A stretch of DNA of 64,000 bases from Mesaphorura yosii. Its lineage: Eukaryota > Arthropoda > Collembola > Poduromorpha > Tullbergiidae. Position numbers and translations under genes: made by a program. Under the pieces are notes generated by a model. That model was not told the origin of the DNA. It searched no databases and saw only the letters and a list, made by a program, of their open reading frames with translations. The stretch is taken from assembly GCA_009869945.1 (NCBI GenBank), contig WIXG01000363.1:1-64000 (forward strand), written 5' to 3'. Shown one piece after another: positions 33,810 to 44,793 of the stretch; position 1 is the stretch's first letter; the number at the start of each line of letters is the position of its first letter.

Positions 33810-34545
33810 ATGAGCAGTGGGCAGAAACACGTTCAGATTAGTGATAGCAAGCCTGAGGAGGCACGGGTAGGGCCGCCCAGTGGAGCGAGCGCCAGCAGGA
33901 GTGGAATGAATTTAACTACTGGCTCCAGCAGTTCACAGTTGCAGCAGGCCACCTCCGCAAGCACCGCCGACAACTCGCCAAATGTGGAGTGTTTCCAGAA
34001 TTTCACCGCGCCCGAAGTGTTCATTCAAGGGCTGGCTGGCATGGTCAATCAGCAGGATGTAGAAACCATCATCAAGTCACAGAGATACATGTAAGTAGCC
34101 TAATCAATAGCTTTAAGGCGGTTATAAGAATTGTATTAGAGTTGGGGTTGGCACTGCTGCACACTACTTTACCGTTAACTCTTATCTTTTCCCAGGATGC
34201 AGAGGTTTGAAAAAACTAATGAAATGCTAGTCAATTGCAATGAGCTGGCGGCAGTCAGATTCCAGAATGCCCTCCAAGACTTTAAGAAGCATGTTCAGCT
34301 GCTGAAGGAGTTCAACAAAGACATGGACAACATCTTCAAGCGGATACGAGTGATAAAGGCCAAGTTGGCGTCGCAGTATCCTCACCAATTCGAAGGTTGG
34401 TCTTTGACCTTAATTGTCAATCATTCTCGGCTTTGACTTTTCACGGCAGATTGTTAATTGTTGCTGCATTTCAGTCGCCGCATCGATTCAGAGGAAAGAA
34501 AAAAACTTGAACCGTGGAGACGACGATGATGATGACGAAGATTAG
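33810..34545 (+). CDS. KXD1: KxDL motif-containing protein 1 (BORC subunit)
   Basis: Exons 33810-34090, 34196-34395 and 34475-34545 give 183 residues. KXD1 is a subunit of BORC, the lysosome-positioning complex that recruits ARL8 to the lysosomal surface, and related to BLOC-1. The KxDL family domain runs from about 78 to 165: FIQGLAGMVNQQDVETIIKSQ, RFEKTNEMLVNCNELA, then the coiled coil with KEFNKDMDNIFKRIRVIKAKL. The name motif K-x-D-L reads K-D-M here. The first 70 residues are Ser/Ala-rich and disordered, longer than in mammals. The tail is a run of Asp. AATAAA at 34706-34711 is a plausible polyadenylation signal. Confidence 0.85.
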
Positions 34546-34948
34546 CCAAGCGATGGAAAAATGGCATGTTGTCAGTGTTATCAGATCAGCGTGTCTTTTA
34601 TTCAGATCTACATCTAGGAGTCTAGGCTATTAAGTTATTATCGTATCGCATGTAATAACACAGTATAATTTTTGTATTTGTCATTGTCCTAGCCTTATTC
34701 CATAAAATAAATTCAGATCTAATTTACTATGAGTTTATAAGTTACAGTTAAGAGCTGAGTCCTTATCTTGAGGAAAACAACTAAATATTAAGTCAACTCT
34801 GACATAAAACCAAATTAAAAATTAAGAGCAAGTTGGCAAATGGCAAACTTTGTTTGTGTTATCAAATCAGTGTCAAAACTAAAAAATGTCTGCTCCACTC
34901 GAGTTCAGCTGATAGCCAATCAGGCCTCAGGCGCCGCACGCCGAAGTC
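34546..34948. other. Convergent 3' region
   Basis: 3' flanks of KXD1 (plus) and the dsRBD-like membrane protein (minus). AT-rich and without coding signal. Confidence 0.55.
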
Positions 34949-36278
34949 TCATTCGAACCAGTAGTCCTCAATTTCCCCATCGTGGTGCGGAGTCTCGCAT
35001 GGGTGTGGTGGTATGGCCGGTGACGGATACCTCACATTGAAAGCTGCGAGAGCTACCACACGGGCGGCATACTCTTTGGCTCCTTGCTTGGTCGAGGACG
35101 CTGGAAAACAGTGGAAATGCACACAAAACATGAGACTCGCGCAATGGCTACGATACGACACGGCCACGCCATTTGCTTACCTTCTCCAGTGAAATTACGG
35201 CCCCCGACTTGAACGTAGCCCTTGAAGACAGGCGGAGTAGTCGCCACACACGGAAGGTAGCCAAAGTCCGGTGTCTCCTTCAACACTTGATACAAGAGCG
35301 AGACGGCGGTCAGCAGGGTCGGGTCGTCCGGCAGAGGTTGTTTTGTCGGGAGAGTGATTGGAGGTGGAGTCGTGGAGAGCGTGGTTGTCGATGGGGTCGT
35401 GCTCGTAGTCGTCGTCGATGTTGTAGTCGTCGGGGTTGTAGTGGTTGTAGGAGTTGTTGTCGTCGGTGTCGTAGTAGTCGTTGGGGTGGTCGTAGTCGTT
35501 GGAGTGGTCGTAGTCGTAGGAGTGGTCGTAGTCGTAGGAGTGGTCGTAGTTGTAGGAGTCGTGGTGGTTGTTGGAGTGGTCGTAGTTGTAGTCGGCTTGG
35601 TTGTGGTTGTTGTTGTAGCCGTAGTTGTGATCGGAGCCGGTCCCGGTGGAATGGGATCTGGGCGAAAGACAACAGAAACAGCCTATGAAAGCTATAAGCT
35701 TCACATTTTGGGAATTCAGTAAACGGTTTTCCTAATTGATTGTGAGGAAATACAACGTCTTCGAACCGGATGCATGGACGATAATTAACATAAAACCACT
35801 GTTTATTTAGCACACAAGCTTTCGGGTGACCACTTTACCCTTCTTCAGGTGTAGACAGAATACAGATTACACCGTCGTTGTCCGAAGCCGATAATATTAT
35901 TGTCGATTCAGCTTAGATTGAAACTAGCTGAACAGCTCATTGCATCCACTACGCGTACCCTGAGTCATAGATGACTTACGTTTTTCAGAGAATACAACCG
36001 CACATGTTATGATTCCAGCCAGAATCAGAGTGGCCAAGAGCATGATGGCGGTGCCGATTATCATTTGGCGGCGAGTCCACACTCTCCAGCTCCTCCAACT
36101 GGGCCCATAACCACCCAGAATCAGATCTACCACAAGTAAATAGCAACGCAATCACCATTAAGTGTTTGTCTACTCTCGACCTTGACCTTACAGCCTTATC
36201 CATCATGACTGCTCAACCCGAAACTACAATTAACTTACCTTCTTGTGATCCGTGGATAGGATTTGCGATGTCTGGCAT
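34949..36278 (-). CDS. Type II membrane protein with Thr/Pro stalk and dsRBD-like C-terminal domain
   Basis: Exons 36239-36278, 35980-36126, 35181-35657 and 34949-35100 give 271 residues. A short N-terminus without signal peptide (MPDIANPIHGSQ) leads to a transmembrane helix at about 37-58 (MIIGTAIMLLATLILAGIITCAVVF). Its basic side (RSWRVWTRRQ) is N-terminal, so by the positive-inside rule the rest faces the lumen or exterior. A mucin-like stalk of TTTTTP repeats follows (about 75-160), likely O-glycosylated. The last 90 residues read AVSLLYQVLKETPDFGYLP, VFKGYVQVGGRNFTGEG, then SSTKQGAKEYAARVVALAAF. That matches the helix-strand-strand-helix order of a double-stranded RNA-binding domain (VGG..F.GEG.SKK.AK..AA..AL). 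I know no such architecture. Confidence 0.6.
35385..35640 (-). repeat. Imperfect triplet-based tandem repeat encoding TTTTTP
   Basis: Units of about 18 bp (on the plus strand GTAGTCGTAGGAGTGGTC) repeat with small changes and encode the Thr/Pro stalk of the type II membrane protein. The other frames are also open across it, which explains the spurious long frames on both strands. Confidence 0.8.
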
Positions 36279-36890
36279 CTTGAGTACTGATAACAAATCA
36301 AGTCAACGTATCACAGAGGTTGTTTGCACTTGAACTGCGACCAGATTAAGCGTCTTCCCTTTAATTTACCAATTGATTAGCAATTGACTGGGAATGACGA
36401 CTGTTGACTGATTAGTTGAGCTCAGGAGTGACTGATATGATGGACTAACGACTGACGTGTGTTGACGAATGACGAGTGCTTGAATGCTTGCGGCTTCCGT
36501 TGTTAATGAAGCAGTGCGGGCCGTGCCGAGTACATGAGAGTTGAATTGAAATCGAAATTACGTTATTACGTATTTAGCTCTTGGCTGTTTATTGTTTAGC
36601 GAGTTCGAGTTCGAGGTTCGATTCGAGTTAGCACGCAAGCAAGAGGAAGATGCATAAGAACAAGAACCTGTCCCTTTTGTCTTCTTGCACGGAGCGGAGC
36701 CCAGCCAGAAGGTACAAGTTGGCAAGTGGCAATAACCACAGCCACTGACTGAGCATCGCTCCGTTCCCGTCCGTCTCAAGTTCGCGTTCGCATTTCGCAA
36801 TCGCGTGATTATGAGTAATGCAAATGCAAAGATGGAAATGCAAGGTCAGCATTTATCGCTTACCATTTGATCAGTGACTCTTTACTGTCT
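36279..36890. other. Intergenic spacer
   Basis: 5' flank of the stalk/dsRBD-like gene and 3' flank of the VMO-I gene. It contains short GACTGA-type direct repeats around 36387-36480. No gene. Confidence 0.5.
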
Positions 36891-38054
36891 TTAATTCTTC
36901 AATATCCGTTCTACGACAGTCACAGTGTTATTATTATTTGTCATTGCCGAGTCCACCCTTCGAAATCGCGTGGGTCGAACGCTGTAGAAGCCGCAGCGCC
37001 CCAGCGTCTGGTACAGCTCGGTCCGGAGCCCGGGTGCCACATCAAAGGTCACGGTCGTAGTCGTCTCTTCGTGCCTAAAAGAAGCGATAGCGAGGCGATT
37101 CATGACCATGGCTGGGGTCAAGAAAAGGTCATGCTCATGCTTGCCTGCTTACCATTCGTGACTGGATGACTGATCCCATTTGTGCCCCGTTGTGCTGCTT
37201 TCCCCGAGATTGTACTTGAAATTGAGCGAAAGGCCCTGCGCCGCGAAACCCGTCGAGAAATCGAGGCTCTCGTAGAACGTCGACTGGTCGCTTCCTCCTT
37301 CGGACTGCACCACCGACCGGCTGACTCCGACTCTCTTCTCGTAGCCGCACGTCATGGCTGTGAGCCCGTCCAGGTTGTCGCACTCGACGAGCATGTCCCA
37401 GTCGTCTGAAGGTGTACAGGTTGTTGATGGTGGCGACACCTCACAGCAGGCTACTCGCAGGTTATTCACTCCCGTGTCGTCGCCCGCTGAGCCCAGACTG
37501 GGCTCGACCATCGTCTGAAGCCCGCAGATGGCTTGGCGAGGGAAGCAGCGCTGTGTCGTCGTCCAGTCGCCACGAGCTGGACCGTCTCCTTCAAGGACAA
37601 CCGCAGCGCTGTCAGCTGACGAGCAGATTAGCCGAAGATTGTTCGCCGCTGTGTCATCACCACTACTGCCTTGATCAGCCTCTGAGCGGAGTTGGAAGCC
37701 GACTACGGTGTGGCTGCAGTAGAATTTGCTGCCCCACGCGCCGTTCGTTGTCGTTGAGCTGGTCAGTGTGCTCGTCCCGTTGAATGTGCCCGGTTCTGAG
37801 CAGTAGAATTTTATCGCGGTCAGTCCCATCTGATCGCCACGTCCCGAGCCCGATGCAACTCGATCGCTGCGGAGTTCCATCGCAACCACGAAGGTCCTGT
37901 CGGGACAGAAGTCCCAGACGCCCCACTCACCCCAGGCGGTCACGATGGGAGATTGAAGAATCAGTGCCGGTGCCGCCAGAGAAGAGAGGCAGAAGCAAGG
38001 CCGGAGTATCAAGATGGCGAGGAGAAATAACAGAACGTGGAGATACATTCTCAA
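36891..38054 (-). CDS. VMO1: VMO-I family secreted protein with C-terminal extension
   Basis: Exons 37153-38054 and 36891-37074 give 361 residues. A signal peptide (1-22, YLHVLLFLLAILILRPCFC) precedes a VMO-I beta-prism domain (about 38-210) with the family's repeated features: WGEWG, CP.. FVVAMELRSD, GLTAIKFYC, AWGSKFYCSH.VVGFQLRSE, SSGDDTAANNLRLIC and a repeat of GDDTGVNNLRVACC. Vitelline membrane outer layer protein 1 is an egg-coat or mucosal secreted protein and is normally about 200 residues. Here another 150 residues follow: WDMLVECDNLDGLTAMTCGY, then Ser/Thr-rich strands (ESSTTGHKWDQSSSHEWHEE), VTFDVAPGLRTELYQTLGRCGFYSVR. This tail resembles aerolysin/ETX-type beta modules, an inference only. 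Confidence 0.75.
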
Positions 38055-38721
38055 ACAAGTTAATCAGTTGAATGCAATGATCAATGAATCTGTAAAGTAG
38101 CGTAGCAATCGCAGTCGCCGGTCCGAATTGCCTATTTTACTTTTAATGCCCGTCATTCAATGGATGAAGGTCGGTAGGCAAAGCAGCTTGCTGGGCATGA
38201 GAGATGTGATTTATTATCAGTATCACCTTGGAAACCCGGAGCCCGATTTCCGGGTGACAACTTCAGACTGGCGAGCGACGTATATTACATCGCCATCGTT
38301 CATGAGACCTGAGTCCATGGTCATGAGCATATAAACAATGGGTGGCGATTGGCCATTTGCGGCGACCGGCGGCAGTCCAGATAAGAAAATAACTCAGCTG
38401 ATACTGATGTTGCGATTTCCTGGTCAGTAATCTTCTCTTCTCTTTCGTGCTGTGATCTCCCATTTGTAATCGAACGCGAACGCGCTCGTCAGCAAAAGTA
38501 CAATGGGTAAAATCCCCAACCCAGGCAGGCCCCGGATTGCATGATTGACTGATCTGATCATTTATTGTTCCAAAAATAATAAACATGAAAGGAAGGAAAA
38601 GGAAACGCATGACAGATGACAGACAGGAAATGGAAAAGAAAACATATACAGTCAGGCCATGAAGCTTCAACCCAAGACTTCGCTTCGTAGAAAGGAAACA
38701 GAAGCCCAAAATGGTTCATTT
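38055..38721. other. Intergenic spacer
   Basis: Upstream flank of the VMO-I gene. A minus-strand AATAAA (TTTATT near 38560) could belong to the orphan exon at 38722-38843. Confidence 0.45.
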
Positions 38722-38843
38722 CTACTCGTTTTCATCGTCTTTGTACGCGAACTTGTTTTTGTAACACGGGTCGACCTTCGATTTGAAAGAGTATGAATAT
38801 TTCAGCATTACAGATTGGGTCTCCGTTAATCGCAATCGCCGAG
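38722..38843 (-). other. Orphan terminal-exon-like frame
   Basis: After a good acceptor (TTTCTCAG at 38844) the minus strand is open for 40 codons to TAG, reading RLRLTETQSVMLKYSYSFK and CYKNKFAYKDDENE. The composition looks like protein and a polyadenylation signal lies downstream, but no upstream exon is visible before the GILT gene. Unrecognised. Confidence 0.25.
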
Positions 38844-39322
38844 CTGAGAAAAGAGAAATTGTTTCATTTCACTTTTATTTAAGTGGCAGTTCCAGTCTCT
38901 TGACTCGTGCATTTGCACATTTAAATTAACTTGGCACTTGCCAAATGTGAGTTAATTCTGTAGTTAGTAGTTGACTGCCTTTTGGTGCCAAGTCAAGTTA
39001 CACAGTCAACACAAAATCACTCGAATTGAACAACGACAACATGTGACGGTGGCGATTATCGTTTAACTCGTAAAGTCGTAAATTATTACTTAATTGCTAC
39101 CGCTGCAGTTGCAGCTGTTTTGTAGTTCAGCTCGATTTCTAGTTAATCGATCATTGACCTATAATGTGCCCTCAACCTAGTTAACGTCAATCCAGCTTAC
39201 TATTTCCTAGAAACTAACCCACTTTTAGTTCTTGTGAATTACGAGCATTTGGACTGACGACTGAAGGCGTAGGCGTATGTGATCAGAGCTTAGGGACTTT
39301 AATTTACTAAAATTCTGTCACA
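38844..39322. other. Spacer upstream of GILT
   Basis: AT-rich, presumably containing the GILT promoter. No gene seen. Confidence 0.45.
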
Positions 39323-40360
39323 ATGCTTAAGAAAGCGATGTCTTCATCCAGCGTAGGCAGCAATCAGCATTTCTACGGGTCATCGAATAGATGGAAGTCA
39401 ACACTGTGCATTGGATTCCTGATTGTCGTCTTTCTTTCGCTTGGTATCATCCTCGTCGCATGGAACATGATCTGTCAGCTGGATACTGGCAACCCAGCTC
39501 TGAGCAACGTAAGTGAGCCGAGCTGTAATTGAATCCATAATTGCGGTTGTATATTCTAATTTCCTTATAATAGTAATCATTTGTAAACTGTTGCAGGAAT
39601 ACGCAGCTGACTCGAGTTCAAGCCGTCAGGGTACTCTAAATGAAAGCAATCAAAGCAAAGGCGCTGGTGGTGACAGTAGAGCTGTCCCAACAATTCCCGT
39701 CCCTGACCAGAAGCTTCAGCTTCACGAAGTGGAGATCTACTACGAAGTACTTTGTCCCGACTCCAGGCATTTTATACTGAAGAATTTTAATCCAGCATAC
39801 GCTAAGCTTAGAGATTACATCAAACCAGTATTCGTACCTTACGGGAAGGCTTCAACCGTGAGTCATCTCAATAATCAAATATTGATAGTGGTCGTGCGGT
39901 TGACCACAAGTTAGGATGTCAAGCCTTATTAATTTATTCGCAGGTTCTGACTCCATCTGGCAACTATCAGTTCGACTGCCAGCACGGGAACGAAGAGTGC
40001 CTGGGCAATACGATCCACGCCTGTGCCATCAAGTACGTCGGAGACGAAGATGAGCTGATTAGTTATATCGGGTGCATGATCAACAACAACCGCAGGCCCG
40101 AATCCATCGCGAAGACCTGTGCATCTAAGCTCGGAATCGATATCGGGCCAATTTCCAAGTGTTGGGCCAGCAATGAGGGCAAACTCCTCCTGAAGAAGTA
40201 CGGCGTCATGACTCACGGGCTGCGTCCAGAAGTGACCTTCATTCCAACGATCGTCATCGATAACAGTCAGCGAGGTCAGGCGGAGATCCTTAAGAATTTA
40301 TTCCAGTACATGTGCACGTACGTGCTGGCGGAGGAGAAACCAGCCATTTGCGAAAACTAA
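39323..40360 (+). CDS. Gamma-interferon-inducible lysosomal thiol reductase (GILT) family, CxxS type
   Basis: Exons 39323-39508, 39597-39857 and 39944-40360 give 287 residues. GILT proteins are thioredoxin-fold disulfide reductases of endosomes and lysosomes. The family signature [16 protein letters not shown] (CQHGx2ECx2Nx4C) starts near residue 161. The active-site stretch is [12 protein letters not shown] (about 111-122). The usual CxxC is therefore CPDS, keeping the nucleophile but not the resolving cysteine, as in some insect GILTs. Other family features are VPYGKAS and IPTIVIDN. Instead of a cleavable signal peptide there is a long N-terminus with a transmembrane helix at about 27-48 ([21 protein letters not shown]), suggesting a membrane-anchored type II form. 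Confidence 0.85.
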
Positions 40361-40636
40361 GACTAAAGCAGCGCGATTGCAGATTGACAATCCAAGCCCA
40401 ACAGTCCAAGATGATCGTAATGTATAGGATCTCATAACATTCTTTACTCGATACTAAAATTCCGTAATCGAATAATTTATGCTTACTTAACAAGATTGAT
40501 CAAAACTAAAAACTAAAAACTTCGAAGCAAGTAAAATTAAAATGAAGAACGTGAAGAAAAACGCAAGCATCTGCCAATTCAAAATTCACTTTTATTGGCA
40601 ATTTCAATAATACAAGCATCTTTAAGGAATTTTAAG

Positions 40637-42572
40637 TTACTCAAAGTCACTGTCGCCGCTCCATTTGTTGACAAATCCACGGATAAGAGCACCGATGACA
40701 TCTTCCAGGCTTTGCATGTACATGAAAATCGACCACTTCCGCCCAGCGAAAACCGTCGCCAGGAGCATCAGCGTGTAGATCCCAGCGGACGTCCAGCGGA
40801 GCCTCGATCGTCCCCGGTTCGCCTTCTCTTCTCGTTTGGACGCCTTGGAAATTCGACGCTTGAGCTGGTGGTTTTCGAATTCCGAGAGTAGAGCCAGTTT
40901 ATGGGCGCTCACGCAATTCCAGACTGAGCAAAAGGCGTCCACGCTCAACGGCCCGCCTGCGCCGCCGATTTTAGTGAGCGGAAGTCGAGTGCTGATTCGC
41001 GACCACGGCCACGGCGAGAGATTCCCAAATCCCATGATTGACAGCGCACTGAACTCAGCAGTCATTGACTGGTCTCCAGGTTCGACTCGACGAACTTCGT
41101 GCGTTTCGACGCTGGACTCTGGAATGATCCCATTTTCGAACGCTCGCCAGAGAGTGTCAATCTTCTCTGGCTTCAATTGCTTCCGGAAGTAGACGGGGAT
41201 TCCCAACACAAGAAATGCGGCCGTCTTGAGCTGTAGAAAGTTGTAACTTCCATGCGGTTTGGTGCTGACGACGATTTCTTTGCTCTGCCTCGGGTTCAGG
41301 TAGCTTTTGGGTTCCCAAACCTCGAGCATGTGGGGCTTTGAGCATTTCACCAAGTACGCCATGTTGACGTGTGAAGTGTTGCGGATCGCGAGCGTCCCTT
41401 TGAAGCAGCCGGAGAGGCCGGTCGTTGTGCAAGGAAAGAACGCGATCCAGTTTCGAACTCGGAGAGCTTTTTCTCCAGGAAACGGCATCAGGTTGAACGG
41501 GTAGCTTTCGAAACCATACGGCCCTGTGAATTAATCGAGTCGGGGCTTCTGAAATTGAAGAAAATGCTAAAACGGGCGGGGCTGGACTTGGACTTACGTT
41601 CCTTCTCGTCCGTGACCCCGAAATATTCGCCGAAATCAAAGCCCTCTGATCCAGACATCGACGTCGAAAGCTTGGTCTCAGAATGTTTCAAATCCTTCTT
41701 CCCTGCCGTCTTCTCGCCATGTTTGAATTGAAGAGTTGAGGCTGAGCTCCGACGCTCCAAATTCAGTTGCAGCAAGGGCTTCGAGTTCGCCTGGAGTTGC
41801 GCCTTGCTCTTCTCCTTCCCCAATGCAGCCATTTCGAGATCAACAGTTGACGTAAATACTGACATCAGTCGCGACTCGGATGAACGAGAAGACGGTGACG
41901 TCGGCAGTGGCATTGACGACGTTCCTTCAACAGCAGTTTCATACTCCAAATCTGTGCAGTAGGATTCCTGCAGCTCTCTTGGTGTCCCTGCTTCAGTTAC
42001 GACAACAGCTTCAGCGCCTCCTTCTTTGGTGTCTCCTTCGTCAGAATCACGCGAATCTGCAAACGGATTCAACTTTAGCTGCAACAGCTGCGCCTGAGCC
42101 TGGATGGACGGAGGAGCATCTCCTTCACTAATTTCCGGACTTCTGTGTATCTCCTTTGATTGGAGGCCCATGAAGCTGGAGCGGGATGGCAGGTCGGGAA
42201 TCAGCAACACCATCTTCTTACTTATTTTCAGTGCGTGTGCGTGCTCAGCGGGAAGTTTTGAATCTGGCGTTGCTTTCTTATGTGCTGGTGCTGGCTTAGG
42301 TTCAGGAAATCCATCTGATAAAAATTACACAGGGATTTAGAGAGCCGCGATGTAATATTACAATTGCAACAATTCTTTTCACTTTTACCTTTCCCGGAGA
42401 AAGTCCTGCCTCGAGTTGGCACTGGGATACCGGAGACGGGGCGTTCGCGTTGATACGGATGAGGGCCATGAGGGCGAGGACGACTGCCAGGTTGACGACG
42501 CTGCTGCTGCTGCTGCAGGCGTGGCCCCGCACCAGCCGCTGTCGGCTCTTTACTGATTGGAGCGCGAGACAT
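40637..42572 (-). CDS. MSP-domain membrane protein (VAP/MOSPD-like)
   Basis: Exons 42389-42572, 41598-42314 and 40637-41523 give 595 residues. The first 300 residues are disordered, Gln/Pro/Arg- then Ser/Glu-rich. The major sperm protein domain follows at about 310-400 (GTLAIRNTSHVNMAYLVK, KPHMLEVWEPKS, YLNPRQSKEIVVS), an immunoglobulin-like fold that in VAP/MOSPD proteins binds FFAT-type motifs at ER contact sites. Near 545-565 is a hydrophobic helix (GIYTLMLLATVFAG), with a 30-residue tail beyond it; a basic coiled segment (KRRISKASKREEKANRG) lies before it. The combination of MSP plus C-terminal anchor fits an ER tail-anchored protein. The long N-terminus is unusual for VAP, so I give no symbol. 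Confidence 0.75.
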
Positions 42573-43346
42573 TGCTTTGCTATGCTAATAAGCTTCACTT
42601 CAGTTACGTTACAACTTACAACTTTACTTACTGCACTGCCCTTGCAGATTTAATTCGAGAGAATTCGCAATTTTAATTTAGAATTGCACGCACAGATTTC
42701 TGGAAAATACTTACAAAGTCCTGTCGATGGTCGATCAGGCCAAGTTGAAATTCTTGACTAATAAATAATTGCAGTCTGTTTGCTAAATAGAAACAGTTGT
42801 CAGGTGCGTGCACGAACACGAATCTTTTCAAAGGAAAAGACGACGAAAGCCACAATAAAAGAAATGGCGAAACGGGAGCCTTCGCAAGAAGAGATGAAAG
42901 ATTTTGTGAGCGAGCGTTGGATTTCTTGGAAAACCACGCAATCAAGTTAACTTCAGTAGTTTGGTTCAGTAGTTTGATGGATGAGCTTTTATTTAATTTC
43001 CATTGATTAACTAAGTAAAACAGCCAAACTCTCATATTTCTCGTATTATTCATGCGCACGCGCGTGGATGAATTTCGAATGTAAATGTAAATGTAGTTGA
43101 AGTTGAGCACCGTAGCACGAGGCTTGCATTATTAATTATTAATAATTCATAATTCTTAATTAATTTCTCCATTTCCAGCTCCAGTTTCCAGAATAATTAT
43201 ACAGGCGAGTTGAGGTTGCTAGCACTATCACACTATCAGGCTTCATTCTAATTATACCTTTCCATCTGCCTTACCCGAAGCCTTTGCGTGGTGGTTTGTT
43301 TTTCAAAGTCGAGCTTGAAGCGCAAAACGCGTGTTGCCGTTGCAGG
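42573..43346. other. Intergenic spacer
   Basis: No gene recognised. It contains AT-rich microsatellite-like ATTAATTATTAATAATT near 43132-43150. Confidence 0.45.
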
Positions 43347-43574
43347 CATTGAAATAGAATACTACTACCTCTAGATGGAGTACTCAGCGATTTTTCTGTG
43401 ATCAGTATTTTTGTTTCTAAAGAATGCGTTAATTTGCGGGACCTTTTCGCACGATGATTTCTCAACACAACAATAAAACAGCGTTCTTTAGAAACAAATT
43501 TTTTAATCACAACCAAATTGTGAGGAACTATCTGCCAGTGCTCCGTCTAGAGGTAGGAATATTCTATGTCAATG
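43347..43574. repeat. Palindromic foldback (MITE-like) element
   Basis: Inverted arms pair over most of the length. CATTGAAATAGAATACTACT followed by ACCTCTAGATGGAG at 43347-43380 matches the reverse complement of 43541-43574. An inner pair, TTTTTGTTTCTAAAGAATGC at about 43408-43427, matches the complement of 43484-43503. A loop of about 50 bp lies between. No transposase frame is inside, so it is a non-autonomous element or its relic. The exact ends and any target-site duplication could not be fixed by eye. Confidence 0.6.
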
Positions 43575-44439
43575 GCTGCTGGTGTAAAGCGTCGTTTTAA
43601 GCTCGTAATTGTGATCAGCATCCGGAATTCGGATTCTGCATTCTGGATTTGCACTCTGGACCAGTGAAATCTAAAGTAGTGAAAGTATCTTCGTGTTCGT
43701 GCGACGGCTGTGACTAAGAAAAGCCGCTTTCTCTTTGTGTAATGGTGTGTTTCGAGCGAAAGCGGGAGTGCAGCGAACAATGAACGGCACGGGTACGGAC
43801 ACGTTATTGGAGAAAGTTGGTCGTCTCTGAGCTCGTGTGGGAAACGTATGGAAAAGTTTGCTCATTAAAAATATTATTTCATGTAACGCACGACTACGAC
43901 ACAATCCTACAAAGTTGTCAAATCTCGATCGAGTCGTACTTGTCCTTTCGTCTGGTCTTGTGAGTCTTGTCGGTTATCGGGCCAGGTGGGTCGCTCGCTC
44001 GTGTAAACTGTAAACTAAACTAAATGGGGCTCATGTCATGTCGCTGTCGATGCCTCACGGCGCTCACGGGCTCGCTCGTGCTGTGGCTTTACTGCGGTTG
44101 TGGTTCGTGACGAACGCGAGGGCGCGAGCGGGACAAAGTTAAGCAGATTTGCAATCGCAAACGACGACGACGAGTGAGCGGCTTGAAATGACAAAAACTT
44201 CCATATTCCATTCCTCATCAAAGCTGCGGGAGCATTTTCCAATTAAATGAGGATCGAAGTTCAAACTGTTCTTTGTGACGTGCGGTTGCGGTACGGTGGG
44301 GTTTGATCTTGTAATATTTACAAAATTGTAACTGCAAAATTCCGTCTCTGCGCGCTGTGCAGGCAAAAATTCAGAAATTAGATCTGCGTCTACGGTTCGG
44401 GTTTCTGTGATCTGTGAACCGAGACTGCGACCGGCTAGA
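43575..44439. other. Intergenic spacer
   Basis: CpG-containing sequence with no exon I can support. Confidence 0.4.
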
Positions 44440-44640
44440 CTACGAAGCCCTGCTGCTGGTGCTGCCGCCTCTGCCGCGGGCCTGCGAGTACGTTTGCCTT
44501 TGCGTGTGCGAGTCTGTCTGTGTCTGTGCAAACTGCTGCGGTGGCGGTGGCATTGGCTCGGGCTGCTGTGCCTGTGACTGTGGCGATGGCGTGGAAGGGA
44601 GGACAGCAGGATCAAAGCCGTACGGGAGCACATTGTAGCC
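44440..44640 (-). other. Possible alternative 3' exon, Pro/Gln-rich
   Basis: After an acceptor (TTTGACAG at about 44641) the minus strand encodes YNVLPYGFDPAVLPSTPSPQ, then a Pro/Gln-rich run and a Ser/Arg end. It would join in phase to a CAG|GTTCTC donor inside the last exon of the gene at 44794-46458, replacing its C-terminus. It could also be unrelated. Confidence 0.3.
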
Positions 44641-44793
44641 TGTCAAATGAATCATATCAGAGCTTACATTATTACTAAGCTTGCATAATCATCAGATTTA
44701 GGAGATGAAAGCCAGCGAGAGCAAGAACAAGCAACAGCCAGGGCGAGGGATTTAGAGTTTTAAGACCAGAATAGGATAGAATTCGGGTGGTGC

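Noticed and set aside
35195-35704. Minus-strand frame encoding an Asp/Tyr/His repeat
   Set aside because: Wrong frame of the same repeat; splice phases of the flanking exons select the Thr/Pro frame.
35354-35722. Plus-strand frame encoding a long Val/Gly run
   Set aside because: It is the antisense of the Thr/Pro stalk repeat; codon triplet repeats keep several frames open, and it has no gene context.
44139-44633. Ser/His/Arg-rich minus-strand frame
   Set aside because: Overlaps the Pro/Gln-rich candidate exon in another frame and has no signal, motif or splice support.
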